DNA of 64,000 nucleotides from Arthrobacter sp. H35-D1 (GCF_030063185.1 NZ_JASISP010000012.1:44138-108137), one strand, 5' to 3'. Shown: positions 45,710 through 54,843, counted from the first letter of the stretch. The notes: a model not told the origin generated them from the sequence alone. Numbers and translations: made by a program.

Positions 45710-46432
45710 CTACATAATCCCGCTTGCTCCGAGGGCGGTACCGATACCGTACGTCGCCGCGAGGGCTAAGGCTCCACCAACGACCAGACGCAGCGCGGAC
45801 GTGGTTTTGGAGCTGCCACCGATGGAAGCGCTCACCGTTCCCGTCAAGGCAAGGGCAAACAGCACCGCCAAGAACGTCACCGGGATCCGCCATTCCGCTG
45901 GCGGCAGCAAGATGGCCAGCAGAGGCAGGATTGCGCCAACAGTAAACGCGGCTGCAGAGGCGTAGGCCGCCTGCCAGGGATTGACTTCCTCATGCTGGCT
46001 GATGTTCAGTTCAGCGGCCAGATGTGCCGACAAGGCATCATGGTCCGTCAGCTCAAGGGCCACCTGTGCCGCAGTGGCATCGCTGAGGCCCTGAGCACGG
46101 TAGATCCCGGTGAGTTCGGCCAATTCAGCGTCCGGGTCATCAGCTAGTTCGCGGCGTTCCTTCTCGATGAGCGCCCGTTGGCTGTCTCGCTGGCTACTCA
46201 CAGACACATACTCACCCAGCGCCATGGAAACAGCACCGCCAACCACTGCGGCGATTCCAGCCACAAGAATGGGGGCAGGTAAGTTCGTCACGCCTGCGAC
46301 TCCCACGACGGTGGCGGCGACGGACACGATACCGTCATTGGCCCCGAGAACCCCGGCCCGCAACCAGTTCAGGCGTCCGGCGATATTGGCCGTGTGCGGT
46401 TCATTGTCATGGAAGCCCATTAGTTCGCTCAT
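45710..46432 (-). CDS. VIT1/CCC1-family iron/manganese transporter
   Basis: The 240-residue protein has the VIT family start LNWLRAGVLGANDGIVSVAA, helix GGAVSMALGEYVSVSSQRDS, an acidic metal-binding loop (EKERRELADDPDAELAELTG) and three C-terminal helices. It exports or sequesters Fe2+/Mn2+. It is convergent with the ferric-reductase operon, which is in line with iron handling. Confidence 0.92.
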   Translation of the reverse strand: MSELMGFHDNEPHTANIAGRLNWLRAGVLGANDGIVSVAATVVGVAGVTNLPAPILVAGIAAVVGGAVSMALGEYVSVSSQRDSQRALIEKERRELADDPDAELAELTGIYRAQGLSDATAAQVALELTDHDALSAHLAAELNISQHEEVNPWQAAYASAAAFTVGAILPLLAILLPPAEWRIPVTFLAVLFALALTGTVSASIGGSSKTTSALRLVVGGALALAATYGIGTALGASGIM

Positions 46433-46667
46433 GAGCTCAAAATAGCAGCCCGGTCAGATCGGAAAAACTTAGTAGAGGCTCACAGTTTGCCTTGGTGGTC
46501 TTGCCGCGTCAGGCATCGGGGTTCTTGCCTGCGTTCGGCTTGCCTGCGTTCGGCTTGGCCCCGGGCAGCTTCTTCCGGGGGTTGGTTCTGTGCCGGGAGC
46601 TATTGCTCCCATAGCGACGAGGCAGTGGGAAGGCTGGGCTTGAATCCGCCCGTGACGCCGGATTCCG

Positions 46668-47141
46668 TCATGGGGACGCGCCGCCAGACGGACCGGATTT
46701 GGTGGGAAAGAGCGGCCGACAGGTAGTGCATGCACCGCTCCCATCGGCGGAGGGTGATACGGCGTTCCGCTCGAGTTGGAGCCGATCCCGCAACGCCCAG
46801 CCCAACAGGGAAAGGGAGCGGAGCGCGAAGGCGGGCTCGATCACCCTTGCCAGCACTGCGGGGGAAGCGCCGGTAAACAGATGGGCGGCCATGGCCCGCT
46901 GGCCGGTGGACGTTGCGATCACCAGCCCGGTCAGGCCGAGCACCGGCCAGCGAGTATCGCAGACCGTAGCCTCGGCCCCGATCGGAGCGCGGAAGTAACT
47001 GCCGGCCACCAGTCCTACCAGGAGTGACCCGACCGCAACAATCAGGGCATTACACCAGGTGGCCCCGGCGACAGTCACCATGCCGTTCAGTGAGAGAAGC
47101 GCGACCGCGGCGGCGGCTATGGCGATTCCTGCCACAGCCAC
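46668..47141 (-). CDS. Hypothetical membrane protein, possibly truncated at its start
   Basis: The 157-residue frame has two to three hydrophobic helices at the N-terminus (AVAGIAIAAAAVALLSLNG, ALIVAVGSLLVGLVAGSYF) and a polar cysteine-containing tail (GSGACTTCRPLFP). A better start exists upstream: ATG 47264 with AGGAAC before it gives MTTNIRIEP, then an in-frame TAA (47235-47237), then IPAGIDRGGVHARL and continuous coding into this frame. The native gene therefore probably spans 46668-47264 and carries a nonsense codon at position 10. The family is unknown. Confidence 0.5.
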   Translation of the reverse strand: MAVAGIAIAAAAVALLSLNGMVTVAGATWCNALIVAVGSLLVGLVAGSYFRAPIGAEATVCDTRWPVLGLTGLVIATSTGQRAMAAHLFTGASPAVLARVIEPAFALRSLSLLGWALRDRLQLERNAVSPSADGSGACTTCRPLFPTKSGPSGGASP

Positions 47142-47264
47142 CCTCGCCCACTGCCAGCGGCGAAGCTGACGCCATTCAGCACCCAGGGAATTCAGCCGCG
47201 CGTGGACTCCTCCCCGGTCAATGCCGGCCGGAATTTACGGTTCGATCCTGATATTCGTGGTCAT

Positions 47265-47578
47265 GTCTGTTCCTAGCTGTGCAGGGATTGTGCGGGTGCC
47301 GGCGGGCGGCGAGCGATCCGTGCGGTGCTAACGATGACAGCCACCACGGCCATCCCGAGGAAACCGTGTCAGGAGTAGTCCCCTGGAGTAAGGACCCGGC
47401 CGGCCAACGCCCCTGTACTCGACGCGTACCGGCTAGATACCGCCGGATCCAGGACCATGAGGGCCAGCTTTGCGCTGCCGGAAGCTGTGATGAAGGGCTT
47501 GCTGCTCCTACAGGCTTCTTGTCGCCTCAGCTGGGCGGGCATCGGGCTCGAGGACCGGGGCGTGGGCCCGGTGGTTTC
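47265..47578. other. Remnant-containing spacer
   Basis: On the minus strand a fragment FLGMAVVAVIVSTARIA ends at about 47272, just before the next gene's ribosome-binding site, and looks like the tail of a lost membrane protein. No intact gene is present. Confidence 0.35.
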
Positions 47579-47943
47579 CTACGAGACCGTAGCGGCGGCC
47601 ATTTCCGCCTGCACTTCTTCCATGTCCAGTTCCTTGATGCAGCTGATGAGCTGTTCAAGTCCGGCTGCGTTCATGGCTCCCGGCTGGGAGAAGACGAGGA
47701 TCCCTTCCCGGAAGGCCATCAGGGTAGGTATGGAGGTGATGCGGACGGCGGCGGAGAGTCCGAGCTCGGCCTCGGTGTCCACCTTCGCGAAGACTATGTC
47801 CGCATGGATCTCGGATATTTTGCTGAAAGTGGGGGCGAACATCCGGCAGGGCCCGACCAGGCTGCCCAGAAGTCCACCAGCACGATGTTGTTGCCGGTGA
47901 TGGTGTTGTTGAAGGTTTTCTCGGAAATATCGATGATTGTCAT
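47579..47943 (-). pseudogene. Thioredoxin-like protein, frameshifted
   Basis: ATG 47943 opens MTIIDISEKTFNNTIT, then NNIVLVDFWAAWSGP. A one-base loss in a G/C run at 47849-47851 shifts the frame; the other frame continues CRMFAPTFSKISEIHAD and TSIPTLMAFREGILV to a stop at 47579. The repaired active site reads WSGPC, so the first cysteine of WCGPC is serine. Two palindromic CstR/CsoR-type boxes lie just upstream, linking it to the sulfur regulon. Confidence 0.8.
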
Positions 47944-47954
47944 GATAGAAGAGC

Positions 47955-47970
47955 ATACCCTGGGGGGTAT
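47955..47970. promoter_or_regulatory. CstR/CsoR-type operator 1
   Basis: ATACCC-TGGG-GGGTAT, 12 bp upstream of the thioredoxin ATG. One of five copies of ATACCC-N4-GGGTAT in the window, all at promoters of sulfur genes. Confidence 0.75.
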
Positions 47971-48010
47971 ATGGTTCAAGGGACCGAGCGGCATTCATGG
48001 ATTCGCATTT

Positions 48011-48026
48011 ATACCCCTATGGGTAT
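48011..48026. promoter_or_regulatory. CstR/CsoR-type operator 2
   Basis: ATACCC-CTAT-GGGTAT lies 58 bp before the rhodanese remnant start, forming a divergent pair with operator 1. Confidence 0.8.
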
Positions 48027-48084
48027 TATGCTGGATAAGGAAGATGCCAACCGGACTTCAGGACATGGCGAAAGGACGCTAGGC

Positions 48085-48393
48085 ATGAAGAGCATTTCAA
48101 TGGACGATCTGACAGCACCGGTCTGCAGTTTCCATCATCGACGTCCGGAAAGAGAAGAAGTATTTGGAGGCTTACGTTCCGGGAACCTTGAGTGTTCCAT
48201 TCTCGGTTTTCCAGCAGTCCCTTGGTGACGTTCCCATCGGGCGGACTGTCTATGCGAGGTGTGATTCTGACGGCTATAGTTCCAGCGCCACGGAGCACCT
48301 TGCCTGGAAAGTTATGACGCGGTCAATGTCGTGGGTGGCATCAGCGAGTGGTACCGCAACGGTCATTCGGTCACTACTAGGCCGGGGCAAGTG
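48085..48393 (+). pseudogene. Rhodanese remnant
   Basis: Starts MKSISMDDLTAP at 48085, then shifts frame near 48135 to IIDVRKEKKYLEAYVPG and a TLSVPFSVFQQ segment. The catalytic-loop region appears as VYARCDSDGYSSSA. It shifts again near 48305 to ESYDAVNVVGGISEWYRNG, the usual rhodanese end. At least two frameshifts make it inactive. Confidence 0.75.
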
Positions 48394-48396
48394 AGC

Positions 48397-48630
48397 ATGT
48401 CCTGCGCTGCCCGCCTCCAAGATATCCAACCCGGCCGCGATTCTGGCAGGCGCCGCACCATCAACCAGCTCAAGTGCGCCAAGGTACAACTCACGGGACT
48501 GATTGCTGCCGTCCAATCCGGGGCTGTGGGCCGTCTGCGGAGTCATGGACAAAGCCAAATTCGAGCTGGTCACGACGGGGACCGGCGACTACCTCATGGG
48601 GCCAGCGGCCTCCGCTGGCAGAAATCCGCA
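48397..48630 (+). pseudogene. CsoR/CstR-family repressor remnant
   Basis: The frame contains RTINQLKCAKVQLTGLIAAV, clearly the first helix of CsoR-type repressors ([12 protein letters not shown]). After a shift near 48525, MDKAKFELVTTGTGDYL matches the ALDRAxFxxxATG segment. Key cysteines are not preserved in a single frame. It is a dead paralogue of the repressor at 54127. Confidence 0.65.
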
Positions 48631-48736
48631 TACTCTTCATGCTCTTGACCTGAGCATGCACCTGCCTCCTCCCGGGGGAACCCCTAAGTTCACTTCTTAC
48701 AGGGCGAGAGCCCTGGACTATCGAAAGGTCCAGCCC

Positions 48737-49039
48737 ATGGAAATCACCCCACAGCAGCTCGCCGAACAGCTCAAGGGCGGCTACGACGCTCAGATTATTG
48801 ATGTCCGTGAATCAGAGGAAGTCGCCGACGGCATGATTCACGGTGCCAGACACATCGCCCTGGGCGAATTAGTCGAGCGCCTCAACGACCTGGACAAGTC
48901 TCGTCCCGTCATCGCAATATGTCGCAGCGGAGCCCGCAGTGCGGCTGCCGCGGATCAGCTCGCCGCCGCAGGTTTCACCGCCTACACCGTGCCGGGCGGG
49001 ATGCTCGATTGGACAGCCGCAGGCTTTCCGGTCAGTTGA
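48737..49039 (+). CDS. Single-domain rhodanese
   Basis: The 100-residue protein has DAQIIDVRESEEVADG and the catalytic loop ICRSGARS with Cys62. It transfers sulfane sulfur between thiols. GAAAGG lies 9 bases before the ATG. It is upstream of the membrane rhodanese and the TauE/SafE gene in the same direction. Confidence 0.92.
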   Translation: MEITPQQLAEQLKGGYDAQIIDVRESEEVADGMIHGARHIALGELVERLNDLDKSRPVIAICRSGARSAAAADQLAAAGFTAYTVPGGMLDWTAAGFPVS

Positions 49040-49193
49040 CCCCAGACTGTCCGGGCGGCATGTCCCCACGTGCCGCCCGGACTTCCACTTGCCCGGACCC
49101 TGTCCCTGACATGACCAACCGGACGGTGGATGGCGGCTTCACACAAAGGCGGGGCCGCCGCCGGAAACGTTCCACAACAGACCGAAAGAGATC

Positions 49194-49802
49194 ATGACTT
49201 CCTTGAAGACGACTAGCACCATTGATTCCGTTCCGCAGTCCATCGATGCCTCAACCCTGAAGTTCTGGGAAGACAACCATGACGATCTGATGATCATTGA
49301 CGTGCGCAATGGCGCAGAGTTTGATTCCCTGCACATAGTGGGCTCCTACCATGTGCCCCTGGCGATGCTCAGCGAGCACGTGGACGAATTCGCTGCAAAA
49401 ATGGGCACCCGTGTGGTGCTTGTCTGCCAGACGGGCAACCGAGCCGAGCAGGCCCGCAAACACCTTGATTCCGTCGGCCTGGCCGGCGCCAGTGTCCTCT
49501 CCGGAGGAGTCCCCGCCTACGCTGCTGCCGGCGGAAAAGTCGTCCGTGGCAGCGGTCCCTGGGCTCTGGAACGCCAGGTTCGGATGACCGCCGGCTCCCT
49601 GGTGCTCGCCAGCATCATCGCGGCGAAATTTGTCTCGCCCAAACTCGGCCTGATCGCTGGCGGGATCGGGGCCGGACTGACATTCTCTGCTGCAACGAAC
49701 AGTTGCGCCATGGGACAGATGCTCTCCAAGATGCCGTGGAACCGCTCCGCTAACGAGCCCACCGCCCACCAAGCGCTACAGAACCTGAACACGCGGGCAT
49801 GA
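49194..49802 (+). CDS. Rhodanese with C-terminal membrane domain (YgaP/DUF2892-like)
   Basis: The 202-residue protein has an N-terminal rhodanese (LMIIDVRNGAEFDSLHI, catalytic VCQTGNRAEQ with Cys78) and a C-terminal hydrophobic hairpin (GSLVLASIIAAKFVSPKLGL, IAGGIGAGLTFSAAT) followed by CAMGQMLSKMPWN, typical of DUF2892. E. coli YgaP has the same design and handles sulfane sulfur at the membrane. The stop overlaps the TauE/SafE start. Confidence 0.92.
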   Translation: MTSLKTTSTIDSVPQSIDASTLKFWEDNHDDLMIIDVRNGAEFDSLHIVGSYHVPLAMLSEHVDEFAAKMGTRVVLVCQTGNRAEQARKHLDSVGLAGASVLSGGVPAYAAAGGKVVRGSGPWALERQVRMTAGSLVLASIIAAKFVSPKLGLIAGGIGAGLTFSAATNSCAMGQMLSKMPWNRSANEPTAHQALQNLNTRA

Positions 49803-50563
49803 TCGTAACCGCGGCCGCGTTTGGGCTGATCGTCGGCGCACTGCTGGGCCTAGTCGGAGGCGGCGGATCCATCCTCGCCGTGCCCGCCCTGGTCTACGGC
49901 GTGGGGCTGCCGCTTGCCGCGGCCATCCCGACGTCGCTGGTCGTCGTCGGCGCTTCCTCCGCCGTCGCGGTCCTGCCCCGGCTACGCAACGGAGTGAACT
50001 GGGGCCTGGCGCTGATCATCGGCGCCGCCGGAACTGCGACGGCGTACCTCGGAGCGGCAGTCAACCGTCTCCTGGACCCCAAAATTCTGCTGCTGACCTT
50101 CGCCGTCATCATGGTCTTCGCCGGCATCCGGATGCTCATGCCCACCACTAGTGCTGGAGGTGCCTGCGCGCTGCCCGGCGGCGGGATCAACTGGCGCAGC
50201 TGCCTTCCCAAGGCAATCGCCACCGGCGCCGTCGTCGGATTCCTCACCGGCCTGCTCGGCGTCGGCGGCGGCTTCCTGATCGTCCCGGCACTCACCCTGG
50301 TGCTCGGACTCCCCATGGCACTGACGGTCGGGACGTCCCTGGTCATCATCGTCATCAACTCAGCTGCCGGCTTCGCCGCCCACCTCGGAGACCTACAGAT
50401 CGACTGGGCAGTCACGGCAGCCTTCGCCGTAACCGCGATGGCTGCCTCACTCGTGGCCGGACGGTTCGGCACCAGAATCCCGGACAAGGCCCTCAAACGC
50501 GGCTTTGCCATCCTCGTCCTGGTGATCGCCGCCTACGTCGCACTACAGGCACTACTCTCCTGA
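49799..50563 (+). CDS. TauE/SafE family sulfite/anion exporter
   Basis: The 254-residue protein has about eight hydrophobic helices with duplicated family motifs GLVGGGGSILAVPALVY and GLLGVGGGFLIVPALTL. Members near persulfide-oxidising enzymes export sulfite or thiosulfate. ATG overlaps the rhodanese stop (ATGA). Confidence 0.92.
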   Translation: MIVTAAAFGLIVGALLGLVGGGGSILAVPALVYGVGLPLAAAIPTSLVVVGASSAVAVLPRLRNGVNWGLALIIGAAGTATAYLGAAVNRLLDPKILLLTFAVIMVFAGIRMLMPTTSAGGACALPGGGINWRSCLPKAIATGAVVGFLTGLLGVGGGFLIVPALTLVLGLPMALTVGTSLVIIVINSAAGFAAHLGDLQIDWAVTAAFAVTAMAASLVAGRFGTRIPDKALKRGFAILVLVIAAYVALQALLS

Positions 50564-50576
50564 GATACACGGCAAG

Positions 50577-50624
50577 GGGACAAGGAAGAGCCGAAGGACA
50601 TGTCCTCCGGCTCTTCCTTGTCCC
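50577..50624. terminator. Terminator hairpin
   Basis: GGGACAAGGAAGAGCCG (50577-50593) pairs with CGGCTCTTCCTTGTCCC (50608-50624), a 17-bp perfect stem. It lies between the TauE/SafE gene and the convergent small gene, serving both. Confidence 0.75.
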
Positions 50625-50656
50625 AACAGCTGTTTCTGGGTTCCGTTAGGGCGGAT

Positions 50657-50824
50657 TTACCGTCCGAACAGCTTCGCGAAGAAGCCCTTGCCAGCCGACT
50701 TTTCCTGCTCGTGCCCGCGACAGCGCTGGGAGGCCGGAACTCCGCGCATGACCTGGTCAACGTGCTGGCCACAGCCCGCCCACGTCGTCTTCTGGCACTT
50801 TTTACATGTCACTGCACGGCACAT
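50657..50824 (-). CDS. Small cysteine-rich protein (55 aa)
   Basis: ATG 50824 to TAA 50657 encodes 55 residues. The N-terminal half, MCRAVTCKKCQKTTWAGCGQ and HVDQVMRGVPASQRC, has six cysteines plus a histidine, with a CxxC consistent with a small zinc ribbon. The C-terminus is basic and aromatic (KGFFAKLFGR). Proteins of this type are widespread but unnamed in Actinobacteria. A perfect ATACCCC-ATGGGGTAT operator lies 39 bp upstream, placing it in the CstR-like regulon. Confidence 0.8.
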   Translation of the reverse strand: MCRAVTCKKCQKTTWAGCGQHVDQVMRGVPASQRCRGHEQEKSAGKGFFAKLFGR

Positions 50825-50862
50825 CTGCTTGCTCCTTCGTCTGGATGGATTGCCCCATCAGT

Positions 50863-50878
50863 ATACCCCATGGGGTAT
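50863..50878. promoter_or_regulatory. CstR/CsoR-type operator 3
   Basis: Perfect palindrome ATACCCCATGGGGTAT upstream of the 55-aa protein gene. Confidence 0.85.
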
Positions 50879-51132
50879 TGAGTGTTCCCCGAAATACTTC
50901 ACCCGCCAGACATTGGCACCCCAATGCGCCGGGTGGGGTGTGACGCGGATGCCAAAAGAGAGCGCAAGTCATGCACCAGCTCGTTGTTAAGCCGAATCGG
51001 GGACCGTATGGAAGGGGTGATCGGTATGGTCAGACAGGCTGGATGGGGGACGGGTAAGTGCACTTTGTTAGGGATCAGCGTTGTTGGGTTGTGGCATCTG
51101 GGCCAACGCGTACCTTTCCCGGAAGCAGAAGG
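50879..51132. other. Intergenic region, no gene seen
   Basis: About 250 bp between the operator of the small gene and the MFS gene end. No coding frame is convincing. Confidence 0.4.
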
Positions 51133-52437
51133 CTAGAGGGCAGGTTTGTGGTCGGTGCCACGCATCCGTACAGCCACGAGGATTCCCGATAGTACGGTGA
51201 CGGCGCCAACGACGGCGACCGCCGCTGGGATGCCGTAGGCGTCCGCGAGGATACCGGCGACCAAGGCGCCGACGGCGAATCCGCCGTCGCGCCAGAGTCG
51301 GTAGATTCCGACGGAGCGTGCACGCCAGGCTGGGTGGGCGACGTCACCGATCGCGGCCAGCAGAGTGGGGTAGACCATGGCGGTGCCGGCGCCCAGCAGC
51401 ACGGCGGCAGCGAGCCAGATCCCGAAGTCTTGCCCGAGGGCAACCATTCCCAGGGCTACTGCCTGGACGAGCATGCCGCCCACGATCAATGGTTTGCGTC
51501 CGTACTTGTCCGACAGGGCGCCAGTGACGAGCTGGCCCGCACCCCAGACAGCTGGGTAAACGGCCGCTAGGATACCGATGCGCTCGATGCTCAGTCCGGC
51601 GGACGCGAACAGGACAGGGAACAGCCCCCAGGCGAGGCCGTCGTTGAGGTTGTTCACCATGCCGGCCTGGCTGACCGAGGACAGGGATTTGTCCCGGAAG
51701 CTGGTCAGCGTGAAGACCTGCCGATTGCTCAGATCCGCACGTGCACTGGGATGGGCCACGGTGTGGTTGGCGGCTTCCAGTTGGGCATGGTGATGGGTTT
51801 CCTTCACGGACAAAACGGAAAGGCCCAGGCCCAGGGCGATGTAGGCGGCACCGAGTAGGAACGGTCCCGGACGGAGCCCATAGTTGGCTGCAATGTAGCC
51901 GGTGGCCAGCGCGGTGGCGGCGACGCCGAGGTAGCCGGCCGCTTCGTTCAGGCCCATGGCCAAGCCGCGACGTGAGGGTCCGACGAGGTCCATCTTCATC
52001 ATCACGGTAGTGGACCAGGTCAGGCCCTGGCTGATGCCCAGAATCACGTTAGCGGCCACGATCCAGCCCCAGGAAGGTCCGAGAATCAGTAGCAGTGGGA
52101 CGGGGATGGCGATGAACCAGCCGGTAACGAGGACCGGTTTTCGACCGTAGCGATCGGAAAGGGTGCCGGCGAAGTAATTCGTTCCGGCTTTGGCCAGCCC
52201 GAAGGCCAGGATGTACGTCAGCGCGGATGTGTAAAGGTCCAAGTGGAAGACCTGGTCCGCCAGCAGGGGCAGCACCGTCCGTTCCTGGCCGAGGGTTCCG
52301 CCGACAAGGGCGTTGACGGCCACCAGGAGCATGAACTGGGCCAGGTTCTGACGCAGCCCCAGCGTGACGGCGGTGCCTTGAGGGTGTTCGCGCCGCACTG
52401 TGCGGTCTTGCGGTGACGGGGTGCTGCGGGGCGACAT
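51133..52437 (-). CDS. MFS transporter in the sulfur regulon
   Basis: The 434-residue protein has 12 helices, with MFS loop signatures LSDRYGRKPVLVTG and LSDKYGRKPLIVGG in both halves. It has a polar start (MSPRSTPSPQDRTVRREHP) and a histidine patch (KETHHHAQLEAANH) in the central loop. It follows the persulfide dioxygenase-like gene by about 100 bp and is probably co-transcribed from operator 4. The substrate is unknown; a sulfur oxyanion is a guess from context. Confidence 0.85.
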   Translation of the reverse strand: MSPRSTPSPQDRTVRREHPQGTAVTLGLRQNLAQFMLLVAVNALVGGTLGQERTVLPLLADQVFHLDLYTSALTYILAFGLAKAGTNYFAGTLSDRYGRKPVLVTGWFIAIPVPLLLILGPSWGWIVAANVILGISQGLTWSTTVMMKMDLVGPSRRGLAMGLNEAAGYLGVAATALATGYIAANYGLRPGPFLLGAAYIALGLGLSVLSVKETHHHAQLEAANHTVAHPSARADLSNRQVFTLTSFRDKSLSSVSQAGMVNNLNDGLAWGLFPVLFASAGLSIERIGILAAVYPAVWGAGQLVTGALSDKYGRKPLIVGGMLVQAVALGMVALGQDFGIWLAAAVLLGAGTAMVYPTLLAAIGDVAHPAWRARSVGIYRLWRDGGFAVGALVAGILADAYGIPAAVAVVGAVTVLSGILVAVRMRGTDHKPAL

Positions 52438-52534
52438 CTTCTAACTCCAGCTCTTTTGGACATGCGTTGGCTGCGGTCGGGACACCCGACCGCCGCCAAC
52501 GCATGTCAATCAATTAATTCAGGTACTGACAGTC

Positions 52535-53935
52535 TCAGTTGCTGGGCACAGTTTCCCGTTCCTGCTGCCAGGCGGCGTAGCTGCCGTCAAGTTCGACGAC
52601 GTCGTAGCCAGCCCGGCGCAGGGCAGAGGCAGCCACCGAGTTCCTGACCCCGCTCTGGCAGTACGACACGATGGTTCCTTCCCTCGGGAGCTCGTCCAAG
52701 TGCCACATGACACGGCCGCCGCTGAGCTGGTGGGAGCCATGGATATGACCGGCGGCGTGTTCGGTGCGGTTGCGGACATCCAAGACCATCGCTGCGCCGA
52801 AACTGTCCAGTTCTTCAGGCTGGATGAGCTGCGGGGTGCTGGCAGGCAGGCCCTCGATGCTAGTGACGTAGCCGGCGACAGGGTCGATGCCGACCCGGAC
52901 CAGGTGGTCCCACATCTCCTGCGCGGCAGACTGGCTGGGGGCCAGCAGTACCAACGGGTTCTTGTCCGTTTCAGGATTCACAACCCAAGCACCGAAGCTT
53001 GCGGCGGACTTCCCGGCCGGGATGTTCAGAGACCGGGCAACCGTGCCTTCGTGGACCTCAGCGTTGGAGCGGGTGTCAACAAACGTCACCGCGTCCTGGG
53101 AAAGGTCGCGGACGACGTCGGCCGTGGCAAGTTCTGCCAGCTGGGCGCGTGCACCCATCACGGCAGGCCCTTCCCGGTTTTCGCGCTTCATCCGGGCGAA
53201 GTAAGCATGGGCGTCAGGCTGGCCGTCGAGGAGTTCGTTGATGAAACCTTCCTCGTCGTTGGCCGCGAGATATGGGCCCCACCAGGCGTAGAGACGCTCG
53301 TAGCCGACCGTGGAGGACGGGACCGCACCCAGGGCCTTACCGCAGGCACTGCCAGCACCGTGCGCAGGGTGGACCTGGACGTAGTCGGGCAGGGTCAGGA
53401 ACTTATCCCGCAGGCTGGCGAACAACTGCTTGGCTCCCTCAAACCGGGTATCGACGCCGCCAGCTGCCTCATCGAGCAGGTCCGGACGGCCCAAGTCCCC
53501 GGAGAAGACGAAGTCACCGGAAAGCAGGTAACCAGGCTCGTCGGAAAACGCGCCGTCCGTGACCAGGAGGGAAAGGTGCTCGGGGGTATGCCCCGGAGTG
53601 TGGACGGCCTTGATGCTGATGTTGCCCACGGTGATTGTGTCGCCGTCGTAGAGGCGTCCGCCGTCGAATTCGTACTGCCAGTCCGGGCCACCTTCGCCGG
53701 AGACATGGATTTTGGCGCCGGTGGCAGCGGCCAGTTCACGGGTTCCGGACAGGTAGTCGGCGTGGATGTGGGTCTCGGTGACCGCGACGATCGTCATGCC
53801 GTTCTTCTCCGCAAGCTCCTGGTAGACGGCGATATCGCGTCGTCCGTCCACTATTACGGCGGTGGCGTTGGCCTGGCAGCCGATAAAGTAGCTGGCCTGA
53901 GACAGGTCCTCATCATAAATGCGCTCAAAAAGCAT
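52535..53935 (-). CDS. Metallo-beta-lactamase/rhodanese fusion (persulfide dioxygenase-like, CstB type)
   Basis: The 466-residue protein begins with an MBL domain: ETHIHADYLSGTREL, TPGHTPEHLSLL, LLSGDFVFSGDLGRPD and VHPAHGAGSACG give the metal ligands of ETHE1/CstB-type persulfide dioxygenases. Two rhodanese domains follow. The first (FVDTRSNAEVHEG...LLAPSQSA) lacks the catalytic cysteine; the second (MVLDVRNRTEHAAG, YCQSGVRNS) has it. Such enzymes oxidise glutathione- or low-molecular-weight persulfides to sulfite or thiosulfate. An operator (54005) lies about 70 bp upstream. Confidence 0.92.
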   Translation of the reverse strand: MLFERIYDEDLSQASYFIGCQANATAVIVDGRRDIAVYQELAEKNGMTIVAVTETHIHADYLSGTRELAAATGAKIHVSGEGGPDWQYEFDGGRLYDGDTITVGNISIKAVHTPGHTPEHLSLLVTDGAFSDEPGYLLSGDFVFSGDLGRPDLLDEAAGGVDTRFEGAKQLFASLRDKFLTLPDYVQVHPAHGAGSACGKALGAVPSSTVGYERLYAWWGPYLAANDEEGFINELLDGQPDAHAYFARMKRENREGPAVMGARAQLAELATADVVRDLSQDAVTFVDTRSNAEVHEGTVARSLNIPAGKSAASFGAWVVNPETDKNPLVLLAPSQSAAQEMWDHLVRVGIDPVAGYVTSIEGLPASTPQLIQPEELDSFGAAMVLDVRNRTEHAAGHIHGSHQLSGGRVMWHLDELPREGTIVSYCQSGVRNSVAASALRRAGYDVVELDGSYAAWQQERETVPSN

Positions 53936-54004
53936 GGGACTCTCCTTCGTTGGGCGGTGGGGATTTTCCGGAAGGGATTCTCCGTTCCTCTATTCACAAC
54001 GGTA

Positions 54005-54020
54005 ATACCCCATGGGGTAT
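54005..54020. promoter_or_regulatory. CstR/CsoR-type operator 4
   Basis: Perfect palindrome ATACCCCATGGGGTAT, identical to operator 3, upstream of the leftward dioxygenase-MFS unit. Confidence 0.85.
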
Positions 54021-54072
54021 CTGGCAAGCGGGCCGAAACCGCCCGGGTGCAGGCGCCCGACCGCTAGCCTTT

Positions 54073-54088
54073 ATACCCTTAGGGGTAT
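54073..54088. promoter_or_regulatory. CstR/CsoR-type operator 5
   Basis: ATACCC-TTAG-GGGTAT, 38 bp before the GTG of the repressor gene, consistent with autoregulation. Confidence 0.8.
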
Positions 54089-54090
54089 AG

Positions 54091-54384
<294 letters not shown>

Positions 54385-54567
54385 GCCGCAACAACCACAC
54401 CAAAACCGAACCCACGGAGGGCGAGTTTGTCTCGCGTGCCGGGTCCAGACAGCACTTAGGGTCCAATGCGGCCGGGCACTTTATTGGCAATCCTTACACC
54501 GGTCCCGCCACGACTCCCGAGGCGGCTGGCGGAACAGCTGCCAGAGGAGAAATGAAGGAGAAGGAAA

Positions 54568-54843
54568 ATGATGAACGGATATGGTTCGGCGATGGGCTGG
54601 ACGTGGTTGTTCTGGCTGCTCCTGATTATCGGCATTGTTCTACTGGTCATCTTTGCCGTGCGAGCCTTTTCCGGGGGAATCACCCGGCCCGGGACCGGCC
54701 GGGGTCCAGGAGCGGGTACGGAACCCCGCGGCACTATGGGTGAGACTACCGCCCGACGGATTCTGGACGAACGCTACGCCAAGGGAGAATTGAGCACAGA
54801 GGAATACCGCGAACGGCTCAAGGTCCTCGGGAACGATACCTAA
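54568..54843 (+). CDS. SHOCT-domain small membrane protein
   Basis: The 91-residue protein has one helix (WTWLFWLLLIIGIVLLVIFAV), a glycine-rich linker, and a C-terminal SHOCT domain (ARRILDERYAKGELSTEEYR). SHOCT domains are common in small, often metal- or stress-linked, membrane proteins of unclear role. Its stop overlaps the multicopper oxidase start (TAATG), so the two are coupled. Confidence 0.85.
   Translation: MMNGYGSAMGWTWLFWLLLIIGIVLLVIFAVRAFSGGITRPGTGRGPGAGTEPRGTMGETTARRILDERYAKGELSTEEYRERLKVLGNDT

Noticed and set aside
46524..46553. Two tandem 15-bp repeats (TTGCCTGCGTTCGGC-like)
   Set aside because: Only two copies in a short intergenic spacer; too little to call a repeat element or regulatory array.
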